Assembly: GCA_018340805.1 (NCBI GenBank)
Contig: JACMZG010001870.1
Span: 53,372,809 to 53,436,808, forward strand
Source: Microvelia longipes
Lineage: Eukaryota; Arthropoda; Insecta; Hemiptera; Veliidae
Direction: 5' to 3'
Length of the DNA: 64,000 nucleotides
Positions 1 to 9,821 of the stretch are shown one piece after another. A program made the translations under genes and the position numbers. The notes beneath the pieces are model-generated. The model did not search any database. It was not told the origin of the DNA and saw nothing but the letters and a program-made list of their open reading frames with translations. The number at the start of each line of letters is the position of its first letter. Position 1 is the stretch's first letter.

Positions 1-665
1 TGAAATTGTCATCTGTCACCCAAACAGTCCTATCTCGGTGGTGCAACAAGGAGCAGATGAAATTGTCATCTGTCACCCAAACAGGTCCTATCTCGGTGGT
101 CAACAAGGAGCAGATGTCTGTCATCTGTCACCAAACACTCTGATCTCGGTGGTGCAAAAGGAGCAGATGAGTCTGTCATCTGTCACCCAAACAGTCCATC
201 TCGGTGGTGCAAAAAGGAGCAGATGAGTCTGTCATCTGTCACCCAAACAGTCCTATCTCGGTGGTGCAAAAAGGAGCAGATGAGTCTGTCATCTGTCACC
301 CAAACAGTCCTATCTCGGTGGTGCAACAAGGAGCAGATGAGTCTGTCATCTGTCACCCAAACACTCTGATCTCGGTGGTGCAAAAAGGAGCAGATGAGTC
401 TGTCATCTGTCACCCAAACAGTCCTATCTCGGTGGTGCAAAAAGGAGCAGATGAGTCTGTCATCTGTCACCCAAACAGTCCTATCTCGGTGGTGCAAAAA
501 GGAGCAGATGAAATTGTCATCTGTCACCCAAACAGTCCGATCTCGGTGGTGCAACAAGGAGCAGATAAAATTGTCATCTGTCACCCAAACACTCTGATCT
601 CGGTGGTGCAACAAGGAGCAGATGAAATTGTCATCTGTCATCCAAACACTCTGATCTCGGTGGCC
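1..665. repeat. 57-bp tandem satellite array
   Basis: About 11.7 copies of a 57-bp unit containing the segments TCATCTGTCACCCAAACA and CTCGGTGGTGCA. The array touches the left edge of the window, so it continues beyond it. 57 is divisible by three and the unit lacks stops in some frames of both strands, so it gives long spurious reading frames with a 19-residue period. Units differ mainly at two places (TGAGTCTGTC versus TGAAATTGTC, and AGTCCTAT versus ACTCTGAT), and these variants are interspersed. The array stops at about 665 in AT-rich unique sequence. Confidence 0.95.
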
Positions 666-668
666 ACC

Positions 669-1206
669 TCGGTGCAATTTTTTTTAATTTTACTGCACAG
701 TGACAAAAAGAGAGGTTTAAATTGCCCCTACATAGATCAACTTAATATAAAGAAATATTACATTAATTTTTAAGATAAGTTTAAATTAAGTTTTTAATTA
801 ATTAATTATTTTCCAATTAGTAACAAAATAATAGTTCCCAATAATAAAATAAAGGTACCATTTTATCTTCGGTACACTGGGTGAAACATTTTAGATGCAA
901 CAATATTAAATCCTTAAAATTAAGGTGAAATTATGTCCTAGACTCTAGACTGTGGAAATGGTTACGCAATTCAGTAAATTGACTCTCGCGAGTGCAAACG
1001 TACCATTTATTATTTTGGTAACTACTACACAAAGATGTTAATTTTGTTATTATGTTTGGTAACTTTGAAAATTTAAGTCACAGGGTACTGTAATATTGCT
1101 TATTTTAGAAACCGCATTGAATAATAAAAAACTGAAACTAGTATCACTATATCCCGGTAATTGTTTTTAAGCAATTGTTTGACAAAAACACAAGAAAGAA
1201 ACATTT
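669..1206. other. AT-rich unique sequence, no gene seen
   Basis: Low-complexity AT-rich DNA between two satellite arrays. I see no splice-flanked coding segment, RNA gene or element end here. Confidence 0.6.
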
Positions 1207-1226
1207 TTAACTAAAATCTATTGTTG

Positions 1227-1397
1227 GACATGATAAATGTCGGACAGAGCGACATGATAAATGTCGGACAGAGCGACATGATAAATGTCGGACAGAGCGA
1301 CATGATAAATGTCGGACAGAGCGACATGATAAATGTGACATGACATGATAAATAAATGTCGGACAGAGCGACATGATAAATGTCGGACAGAGCGTCA
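1227..1397. repeat. 24-bp tandem satellite array
   Basis: About seven copies of a 24-bp unit, gacatgataaatgtcggac plus agagc, with one irregular copy near 1325-1355 where a short segment is duplicated. It lies immediately next to the 3' tail of the minus-strand LINE remnant that begins at about 1400. 24 is a multiple of three, so the open frames across it are artefacts. Confidence 0.9.
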
Positions 1398-1399
1398 TG

Positions 1400-2316
1400 A
1401 CCGCAATAAATAAAATAAAATAAATAAAAATAAATCTTTATTTGCATAAATACTAATACAAGTACAATGGCAAATCGTCAAATATACAAAAATTAGAAGT
1501 AACATAAATTACTCAAACATAATTTTATTAGAGAAGTACTCATTAATACTATAAAAAGGCTGCTCTGTCAAGGCTTTTTTTACGGCTTTTTTGAAATTAT
1601 CTATTGGCAACTCTTGAATTTTTACATCTAAATGATTGAAAAGTTTTACCCCCAATACACTATGACCCACTTCTGACTTCTTAAGTCTATGACTTGGTAT
1701 TGTAAGTACATTTTTATTCTTTGTATTATATCTATGATAATCACTATTGGTTTTAAATTTATTTAAGTTCTTTTTAATAAAAAGCACAGAATTAAAAATA
1801 AAAAGATTTATGACAGTCATTATTGCCAGTCTCTTAAATGAAGATTGACAGTGTGAACCAGGTTTGGCTCCCGTTATTCTTCTAATTATCTTTTTTTGAT
1901 AATAAGCAATGGATCTAAATTGACGTGTCCCAGGCAATAATAGCATAATTTAACCTGCTCTGAACAAGAGATTTGTAGACGAGCACAAGAGTTTCTTCTG
2001 GTAACGAGTCTTTTAACTTTCTAAAAACAAATAAGTACCTAGCAATACTTTTAGGCATTGTTGTGACATGGTCTTTCCAATTTAATTTACCGTCAATAGT
2101 GACTCCCAGAAATTTTACTGGTTGTTGTTTGTAATCAAGTCGGAGACTTATGATTAATGACTGTGTTTTATCTTTATTTAGTATAAAGTCATTGCTACTA
2201 AACCAATATTCCATTTTACTTAATCTTTGATCTCCTATTTTTTTCAGCTTAGTTTCGTCAGAAAGTATAAGTATTAATAATATAGTCACATTATTAATAA
2301 GTACGTTCACACACAC
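1400..2316 (-). pseudogene. Non-LTR retrotransposon remnant (reverse transcriptase C-terminal part and 3' end)
   Basis: Reading the minus strand from about 2316 to 1509, two frames carry the C-terminal region of a jockey/R1-like LINE ORF2. The first (2316-1915) has the usual thumb-region signature: an LNKDKTQ segment, KFLGVTIDGKLNWKDH, then a helix with SLVQSRLNYAIIAWD. The second (1946-1509) continues with YQKKIIRRITGAKPGSHC and ends in the HRLKKSE..GVKLFNHL type tail seen in arthropod LINEs. A frameshift near 1915-1946 separates the two. The minus-strand 3' end is a simple TTTAT-like tail at about 1400-1435. Catalytic RT motifs are missing, so this is a 5'-truncated dead copy. A second copy of the same 3' end lies at 24045-24170. 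Confidence 0.85.
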
Positions 2317-2461
2317 TTTAGATCCGCGTATCGTATAGAGTACGATCTCTCAATACGGTAATTTAAGCTGTATGAACCATGCGGAGGGGATCCGATCGCA
2401 TACGCTAGAACTAGGGAGATGGAATCTAAATGGATCCCCCGATACGCTGTCTTTTTGTGTG

Positions 2462-2770
2462 TGGGTAACTGCACATTACCTGGGATATCTGAACCATGTA
2501 ACTGCACATTACCAATAGTTCATTTAACAATGACCCTCCGACGAGACATTTGTAAACCAGTCTTAAATTCCTATGTCCACCACTACACATTACCTGGCAT
2601 AACTGCACCAGGTAACTTCACATTACCTGGGATATCTGCACCATGTAACTGCACATTACCAATGTGCAGTTACCTGGTGCAGATATCCCAGGTATTGTGG
2701 AGTTACCTCCCAGGTAATGTGCAGTTACCTGGTGCAGATATCCCAGGTATTGGGGAGTTACCTCCCATTC
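2462..2770. repeat. Cluster of direct and inverted ~40-bp repeats
   Basis: Repeated variants of CACATTACCTGGGATATCTG and its reverse complement occur at least seven times. Direct copies fill 2470-2660. At 2660 the orientation flips, giving a foldback: an arm at about 2622-2660 pairs with one at about 2663-2697, followed by further inverted copies to 2765. The cluster separates two minus-strand LINE pieces, so it may have inserted into or replaced LINE sequence. Confidence 0.8.
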
Positions 2771-2790
2771 TGAGCATTCACTCGTGTCCT

Positions 2791-3240
2791 CTACTTTATA
2801 AACCATGGTTCTAAGAAATCATGATGGTCATGCGTATTATTTGAAGCCTGAACTAGATCCGTGCGGACTAATAGGTTATTTTTGTAATCTGAAAAGGATA
2901 CAACTAAAGTAAAGGGATATGCAGGGAGGTCTGAAGTGTACAATACGTAAAGTAATGGAGAAACGATTCTTCCTTGCGCAACTCTGGATGTTATGTTATC
3001 AATTTTGGACAGGGAATCTTTGTATCTAACTTGAAAGACACGGCAGAAAAGGTGAGACTTAAGAATAGAGAAATAAGTGGATGGAAGGAGACTGTTGAGT
3101 TTCAGCAACGAGCCTAGGGGTCAAACTCTATCGAAAGCTTGCTTCACATCCAGCATGATAGAAGGAGAATATTGCTTGGAGAAAGGGTATGGATTATAAC
3201 AATATACAGCAATTTGATGGATGCAGCTGTTTGATGCATG
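2791..3240 (-). pseudogene. Jockey-like LINE reverse transcriptase fragment, degenerate
   Basis: On the minus strand, from about 3165 down to 2791, the frame reads a typical LINE RT palm: a SIMLDVKQAFDRV block with an in-frame stop where Trp usually follows, then LLPSTYFSILKSHLFCR, then VAQGRIVSPLLYVLYTSDLP. The last is the usual GVPQGSVLGPLLYLLYTSDLP block with substitutions. The catalytic F/Y-A-D-D region that should follow is replaced by SFSDYKN, so the copy is inactive. It could belong to the same insertion as the remnant at 1400-2316, interrupted by the repeat cluster at 2462-2770. The family (jockey-like) is inferred from motifs only. Confidence 0.8.
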
Positions 3241-4060
3241 TAAAATTGCGAATTTTCATAAGGAAGATAATAAGAGTTTAATCATACTGCATTTTAATAA
3301 TACTAAATTATTAATTAATAAATCAAAACATTTCTAATTTTAGGAAACTAGATTTATTAATCTAAGGTCACTAAAGATATAAACAAATAAACAAATTTAT
3401 AATAAAACTGTTTATTATATAAACAAATTTGATGTCATGATACTAATAATAGATCATAACGTCAATTTATTTTGATTCAATTAAATAAAAAGCTCCTCGA
3501 CCAAAAGGAAGGGGCTCAGTCTTTTGGTAAAGTTATAGTTATGTAAATGGAAAAGTTATTGTGAGTTTCATTAGTTCTTTTTAAAGATAATTATCATATT
3601 AGTTTCATTAGTAAAGTAAAGTTTCTGAAGAAATAGTGCTAGCAATACTCAGATAGAATGGTCTCGTAAGTTGATCAATAATTATTTGTAAATATGTACA
3701 AGGAAAAGAAATTTAATATATAATCTTAATTAAATTTAAAAAAGATGTAATCATCATGCTTATTAATTAATTAATGTAAACGTTCAGACTTATGTTTGTA
3801 AAATTTAGTTTTTTTTAATTATAAAATATCTTGTGTTAATCTTCTGTTTTTGAGTTCTACCCTACTTAGATGAACCACCAAAAAGAAATAAAAGATCACA
3901 ACGGTACCTATGAAATGTTCTAAGGGCTATTTATGTGTTGAACTTATCAAATAGACCCCTAATGTTATAGGATATAAGTAAAAGGCATGAGGCGTAAAAC
4001 GAATAGCACCTGAAAATTACTTTTTGGTATAACTCACGTTCATAAAAACGTTCGGTTTTT
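3241..4060. other. AT-rich intergenic DNA, nothing identified
   Basis: No coding segment, RNA gene or clear element end was recognised. Confidence 0.5.
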
Positions 4061-4215
4061 AAATAAGTCTTAACTCTTTAATATAAACACACTACAATGA
4101 TAATAGACACAGGAAAATACAGACAGACAACTTAGGAAATCCACAAAGGTCTTAAAACACACGAAATCCCGGTTTCGGATATTACTATTTAGTACGGTAA
4201 GAAGAAATAGTAAAC
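4060..4215 (+). repeat. Dispersed-repeat 3' fragment (CCCGGTTTCGG family)
   Basis: Contains AGGTCTTAAAACAC, AATCCCGGTTTCGG and TACGGTAAGAAGAAATAG. These correspond to the terminal part of the family seen more completely at 38970-39270 and 42010-42415. It is divergent and truncated. Confidence 0.55.
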
Positions 4216-4920
4216 AATTTAAACTATTGACTTTGCTTTCGTTTTATTTAGCTTCTAAATTTGTACATATTAGAGTTTATTACTTTTATTATTGGATTCA
4301 AAAAAATCAGCTTAATGGAGACCCTGAGTCGTAGATTTTCTTTTTTTAGAAACGAGGGCAACAATGATTTAATAAAATGTAATCTTTCATCTGGTATTTC
4401 AAGTCTAGAATAAAGTTCAAAACAAACAACAACACTGTAAATCACCCACAGGTAATGAGTAATTCACACAAAACCAGTTTATTTTGACAGTGTTGCACTC
4501 GAAAAAAATTAAAAATAAAAATTCAATTAGATGATTAATTACTGCCACTTGTCCACTATTTAACAAGTTTATTAAAATGTATTTTTAAATGTTTGATAAC
4601 AATACTTGACGACAATTTGTCAACACTGATCGGTCGTTCGTCATGAGTGGGCGCCAACCTAAGGCGCCCAGCATTTTGCTGGATTTTTTACTTGATATTA
4701 CAGGTTTATGAATGAAATTGTTATCAGTAAAAATTAACGTAAAGATTTGAATGAATGATTTCATATTGGTAGAGTATTGTGTTCTTAAACCCTGTATTAT
4801 TAAAAGCATTCCACAAAAGTTTAAGAAATAGATGGTTTTATAAAAAAAAAACTCGAACATCATTGAGAACAAAGTGCCAAGTTAATGTACTCGTCAAGTT
4901 AAATCCTTAGTTCTGAGATA
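4216..4920. other. AT-rich intergenic DNA with one short hairpin
   Basis: No gene seen. A GC-rich perfect 8-bp stem (TGGGCGCC / GGCGCCCA) with a 7-nt loop lies at about 4648-4670 in otherwise AT-rich sequence. Confidence 0.45.
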
Positions 4921-4927
4921 CACAGTC

Positions 4928-5292
4928 ATGATATTCCTTAGTTCTAAGATCTATAGTCACGAGATTCTTAGTCCTGAGATACTTAGTCCTGAGATACTTA
5001 GTCCTGGTATACTTAGTCCTGAGATACTTAGTCCTGGGATACTTAGTCCTGAGATACACAGTCATGATATTCCTTAGTTCTGAGATCTATGGTCTTGAGA
5101 TTTTTAGTCCTGAGATACTTAGTCCTGAGATACTTAGTCCTGGGATACTTAGTCCTGAGATACTTAGTCCTGAGATACTTAGTCCTGAGATACTTAGTCC
5201 TGGGATACTTAGTCCTGAGATACTTAGTCCTGAGATACACAGTCATAATATTCCTTAGTTCTGAAATCTTAGTCTGAGATTCATAGTCAGAT
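4928..5292. repeat. 15-bp tandem repeat array
   Basis: Repeats of TTAGTCCTGAGATAC with variants (TGGGATAC, TGGTATAC). Longer higher-order segments containing ACAGTCATGATATTCC recur at about 4920, 5055 and 5237, so the array has a nested structure of roughly 120-180 bp. Open frames here translate to a 5-residue periodic peptide and are artefacts. Confidence 0.9.
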
Positions 5293-5428
5293 AAAGTAAC
5301 AAAGGTTTGCAGCATTTTTTATTTCTGCAATACAAAATGATTACGCAATAAGAATTGCAGAATTATTCCTCAATTGTGGTTCCGCCAAGCGAATGACCAC
5401 AATAGACATATGTTAAGAATGGAATCTA

Positions 5429-5430
<2 letters not shown>

Positions 5431-5505
<75 letters not shown>

Positions 5506-5537
5506 GTAGTTTTAGTAGTTTTGCCATCATGAATAGA

Positions 5538-5587
<50 letters not shown>

Positions 5588-5592
5588 GATTA
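5431..5592. repeat. (TA)n microsatellite, two blocks
   Basis: Pure TA dinucleotide tracts at about 5431-5500 and 5539-5590, separated by about 40 bp of unique sequence. Confidence 0.95.
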
Positions 5593-5747
5593 TATACATA
5601 TGAGTTTTTATGAACGGAATGGGTCTCGAAATTTTTTAAAACCCTGTTGTTGATGAAATGTGTATGATTTCAAAAATTATTTGATCAGGATAAATTTAAC
5701 CTTACCAAAAACAACTTGGGCGGAAAAATACTCCCCGCCAAGTCTTT

Positions 5748-5899
5748 GGCCCAAAAAAATAGTTATTTATGCCATAAGGCTGAGAAGTGTGTCTTTATGT
5801 CACGGCAATTAGATTTACCGACGAGCGAAGCGAGTCGGGGAAAATTGCCAAGACATAAAGACATTCTCAGCCGGATGGCATACACTATTTTTTTGGGGT
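5748..5899. mobile_element. Foldback (hairpin) MITE-like element
   Basis: Imperfect palindrome. The left arm runs through AAAAAAATAGT, ATGCCAT, GGCTGAGAA, GTCTTTATGTC and GGCAATT; the right arm is its reverse complement through AATTGCC, GACATAAAGACA, TTCTCAGCC, ATGGCAT and ACTATTTTTTT. The centre is GACGAGCGAAGCGAGTCGG, itself a small inverted repeat. No coding capacity. A continuous open frame across it (5716-5901) is a by-product of the palindrome. Confidence 0.75.
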
Positions 5900-6119
5900 A
5901 GCACTCATTAAATAAACTGCGCTATATACTTAATTGAAAAAAAAAACAAACGTAAAAAAATAAATACATGTTTAATTATAATGAAAAATAAACAAACAAA
6001 TGACAAATAAATACCTGTTTAATTATTTTTTTAAAGAAACCTCATGAAGTTTTTACACAGATTGTTTTTTTGAACACGCTACATTACAGTAATGGCGGCA
6101 ATATATGAATTACTTTTAC

Positions 6120-6250
6120 GTCCTAGGAGTTTTTTTACATTCATTATTGTCCTCGGAGGTGAAAAGTACTAAATAACCTCCTATAACAATAATGATTGGC
6201 TTCTCATCCTAAAAACGGTCCAATAAAGTGCTCAATTACGTACTACCTAA
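6120..6250. repeat. Dispersed repeat, inverted copy also at about 56935-57035
   Basis: The segment from CCTCGGAGGTGAAAAGTACT through ATAATGATTGGCTTCTCATC to GCTCAATTACGTACTACC is present as a near-identical reverse complement at about 56935-57035. The family is unknown, and neither copy shows coding capacity. Confidence 0.8.
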
Positions 6251-6954
6251 AAAAAAAAACTTTTCTGTCCCGCCATGTCGTGTATGGTTTGGTTGGAGAC
6301 GGTCATTGTATACACCTATACATACAAAAGGCTGTGGTAAGGACGTGCAATCTGTACGCATGAATAATTTCTAGAAAAAAATCTATTTATACTTAGTGAT
6401 AAGGATTCCCCTCTCGTTTATCAGGTTTAAATGAAGTCATGTGATTTCTTTGAAAACCTCACTTCAAGTCAAGTTGAAACGGTAGCCGAAGTAAACAAAC
6501 TGGAGTGCTTTGTTTACTTTCTTTTGTCATAGATTTTGTAAGAGGTTGATTCTTATCATATAGGTAAGGTACGGCTACTGTTGCCGTGTACGTCACTGAT
6601 AAAAATTTTGATAAGAGACGTCATTGCAACGTCATTGAGTAACGAGCCTACTATATTATTAGCACAGAGTTATTTCCGAAATAGGTTTAAAGTTCTCCCA
6701 AAATATCATATTAAATCTCACTTATTATAGAATACACCACCTTCTCCCCTCATAGAGTCTTGCTATCAGCCCTTAGACTATAAGTAATATCAGCTTATAC
6801 ACGAATTGTTAACCGTACTCCCGCCATACAAACCTACTCCCGCGTATAGGTCCCAGCATGCGAACGTACTTCCGCGTATAGGATCCGCCATGCAAATATT
6901 TTTGAAAATACATTATTTTTAATAAGGAAACATGTTGGGGTCATGAAGGTGATG

Positions 6955-6955
<1 letters not shown>
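6251..6955. other. Intergenic DNA, nothing identified
   Basis: No gene recognised. Two short direct repeats of a GTACTCCCGC / CTACTCCCGCGTATAGG type occur at about 6812-6885. Confidence 0.45.
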
Positions 6956-7052
<97 letters not shown>

Positions 7053-7058
7053 TATAAT
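6956..7058. repeat. (TA)n microsatellite
   Basis: About 100 bp of TA dinucleotides directly beside the Penelope-like palindrome. Confidence 0.95.
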
Positions 7059-7059
7059 A

Positions 7060-7395
7060 AACTGCGTTGTATAGGCGCATGTAGGCTTCCGCGGTTATTG
7101 TCATGAAGATTTTGGTCTTCCGGTGGTGACCGCGTCAACGTAGATGAAGAATCCGACGTTTCGCTTCCACTGTGGGAGGCATCTTCAGGGGTGTAGGACA
7201 TCATGGATAGAAACACAATGCTCTACAAAACTGAACAGTTTTGTTTCAGTTCAACTGTTCAGTTCAGTTTTGTAGAGCATTGTGTTTCTATCTATGATGT
7301 CCTATATCCCTGAAGATGCCTCCCACAGTGGAAGCGAGACGTCGGATTCTTCGTCTACATTGACGCGGTCACCACCGGAAGACCTAAATCTTTAT
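7060..7395. mobile_element. Large palindrome of Penelope-like-element terminal sequence (tentative)
   Basis: Two arms of about 125 bp in inverted orientation (about 7105-7232 and 7268-7393) flank a short AT-rich centre. Each arm, in its outward sense, reads CCTGAAGATGCCTCCCACAG, TGGAAGCGAAACGTCGG (GAGACGTCGG in the right arm), TTGACGCGGTCACCACCGGA and AGACC. I associate the CTGAAGATG..GCGAAACGTC wording with non-coding terminal regions of arthropod Penelope-like retroelements. That attribution is from memory and untested. The left arm continues about 40 bp further (GCGGAAGCC...GCGCCTATAC) beyond the palindrome. No RT or endonuclease coding sequence is present. Confidence 0.5.
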
Positions 7396-7800
7396 TTATA
7401 TAAATATTAAATTATATTAAATGGGAAATAATCCAATTGAGTTGAAATTTGGTACATGTGTAGTCCTGAACGCAATAAAAAGTAGAAACTAAGTTTCGTT
7501 CCAATACAAGTACGTCTATTGTTTTTGTTCCAACAGAAACTATAAATATACTTAGTTTTGATGCTTTTTGTGAATAAGTTTAATTAGTGAATAAGTAATT
7601 AGAATTAATTAATAATAATAATTACAAGAATATTTTAGTTAAATATGTATACCCACATAGCACTGGAGTTTCTTCCTATTATGTGGGTTAACCTTTCTAT
7701 ATATTTTTTGATTTTGTGATTATTTATTTATTTAAATAAAGGAATTAATAAAAAAAAAGTATTTACTGCATATTTATAAATATGCTTAACTTTTATGATC
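7396..7800. other. AT-rich intergenic DNA, nothing identified
   Basis: No gene or element recognised. Confidence 0.5.
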
Positions 7801-7805
7801 CATCA

Positions 7806-7858
7806 TTAAGTTAAGCAGCATCGAGCGTGGTCAGTGTCTTGATGGGTGGACGCGGGGA
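7806..7858 (+). pseudogene. 5S rRNA-like fragment (3' half), possibly head of a 5S-derived SINE
   Basis: The stretch AAGTTAAGCAGCATCGAGCG then TGGTCAGTGTCTTGATGGGT resembles the internal-promoter region of animal 5S rRNA (A-TTAAGCAGCGTCGGGCGCGG TTAGTACTTAGATGGG). About 50 bp match, with the 5' half missing and the sequence diverging after GGACGC. It is not a functional 5S gene. It may be a pseudogene or the remains of a 5S-derived SINE. Confidence 0.5.
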
Positions 7859-9540
7859 ATGAAAGGAATGAATTTACTCTTTGAGGACGTGCGTAGCGAG
7901 TCCGAGGACGTGTTACAAAATAAATGTAACCACTTTTATATCCTGAGGACGAGCTAAGCGAATCCTGACTCTTATAACGACAGATTGGATTTGTCCTATT
8001 TAACCGAAAAAAATATAACCTAAACGGATAATTTAAACAAATATTTTACAAAAAAGAGTGAATTTAGTGAGTTATTAGTTATTTTAGTGAGTAAATAAAA
8101 TTGATTATAAATTAAAACACCATTATAGTATAGCAGATTATCATCAGTTAATTTAAATACCTGCTACAACTAATTTAAACAATTTAATACAATTTTGTGT
8201 GTTTTGCAAACTAAAATTATTTAAAACTAACATTAATTGACAATAAATAAAAATAAAACACGATACATTGAGATTTTCACCTTCTTATCACTCAATTTAA
8301 ATACTCGTGACAACCCATTAAAACTCTATTTTTCAATGAAATAGTGATTCTACTGAGTTGATACGCCCTAAAATTACTCTAATTAAAGCACTTTCAGAAA
8401 AAAATTAAATAAATTATAGTCACAAATAAGAAAAATCAAAAAACCTCCATAAGGGCTATAACACGATCGCCCTTTCGTTATCGGTGGCGCTGCTACGGAC
8501 TTAGAATCGCGAATGGTGTGCAGTATGGCATGAGTTTCCACAGTTTTCTTTTCGGAGTATATATTCCTTACATTTTTCTTTTAAATCGTCTGCCCATCTG
8601 ACTTTAAACAGTATGCACTATAATTCATTTCCTAATTTGATTAGGGGGGGGGGGGGGGGGGAAACGACCTGGGCCTCGGAGGCGGCTATATAAATTATCC
8701 CAGATATATTACTCAAGTTTATTCCATTCTCCATTTGATGGATTATTAGGTCTGTATTTATTTTTCAAACTTCTTCACTGATATTACCAGACAGACAGAC
8801 ATAGACTCGGTACATTCCACACGAGTCGAAACGAGTTGTACAGCTGAGTGAGGGGTTGTCTGGCGTCCAACTGATACCCGTTTGCTTGTCTGTTTGTGTC
8901 TGCGGGTCTTTTATTTCTTTAGTACAAATCCAGCGATCGAATAGTAACTGTTACTTCCCGCAAACCATTTTAGTTCATTCGCATTTTTAACTAAGGTACA
9001 TAAAACATATATTGTTCACAATTTCCAAAATTTTAATCAAAATTACATAGGATACACTACACACACTATAAGGGGCATTCTAATCAATGGGGGGGGGGGG
9101 GGGGATAACCATCGTACTTAGGTTTTTTGCCTAACTGTTTTATTTTGGGTAGTTCTTAATCGGGGATTTAATATTGGCTTTAACTTTAAATTCTAACTAG
9201 AAGGTTTATATTGTGATATTTGAAAGCATTACTTATGCTGTCGATGTAAAATAAATAACAGGTTTAAATAACGCAGCTAAAAACTCTGAGCGTAGCGAGT
9301 AATATCTTTATACATGACGTAAAACTTTAAAGGCTTTTAAAAAAGGGAATGAAAAAATTTACAGCCTCTGGCTTTAAAAAAATAAAGTTTAGCTCGTCTA
9401 CCGGATGCTATAAAAACTTCAAGTTATATAACCTTTTTTTATAGGTCTTTTTTTATTAAAGCTGTAAAATGAAGTTTTATATAGTCGGGGAGGGACTGAA
9501 GTAATAAATTGCCGGTTTACGGCCGGTCCCCCTCTCAAGA
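7859..9540. other. Intergenic DNA with two poly-G tracts
   Basis: No gene recognised. Runs of 18 G (8644-8661) and 16 G (9089-9104) occur. Short GTGCGTAGCGAGTCCGAGG / GAGCTAAGCGAATCC motifs at about 7887 and 7949, and GCGTAGCGAGT at 9289, resemble the palindromic cores of foldback elements elsewhere in the window. Confidence 0.5.
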
Positions 9541-9821
9541 AAACATTTCACTGCGGCTTGGCGCAGAGTCGAGTTTAGTGTGTTCTGTAGTTCGTTCACG
9601 CTCCACCAGGTTTCACCTCCGTATTTTTTTATAACCTTTTTGTGGGTTATAAATTATTTTTTTGTTTTTGTTTACTTTCACTGTGCAGTTTTGAAAAAAG
9701 TTAACGCGTTTTATGTGATTGATTGTTTTTTATCAATGTGTTGAATTTTACTATATTGGTTAGGATTTTGTCGAGTAAATTAGTCCTAATTTAAGTGAAG
9801 TTACTGTCGAAAGAAATAAAT
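9541..9821 (+). promoter_or_regulatory. Putative promoter and 5' leader of YR exon A
   Basis: The 280 bp before the ATG include a locally GC-richer stretch (about 9548-9620) followed by a T-rich leader. No clear TATA box or initiator was identified, so this is placed by position only. The chosen start codon is ATG 9822 in the context aataaATGG-like with A at -3; the upstream GTG in frame is not a credible eukaryotic start. Confidence 0.3.

Noticed and set aside
183..773. Long open frames on both strands
   Set aside because: They follow the 57-bp satellite period exactly and have no start, splice or domain support.
5043..5315. Open frames giving LRTKY- or LSPEI-type repeated peptides
   Set aside because: Pure translation of the 15-bp tandem array.
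9795..9821. GTG at 9795 as the start of YR exon A
   Set aside because: Non-ATG start is unlikely in a eukaryotic nuclear gene; ATG 9822 is in frame with a reasonable context.
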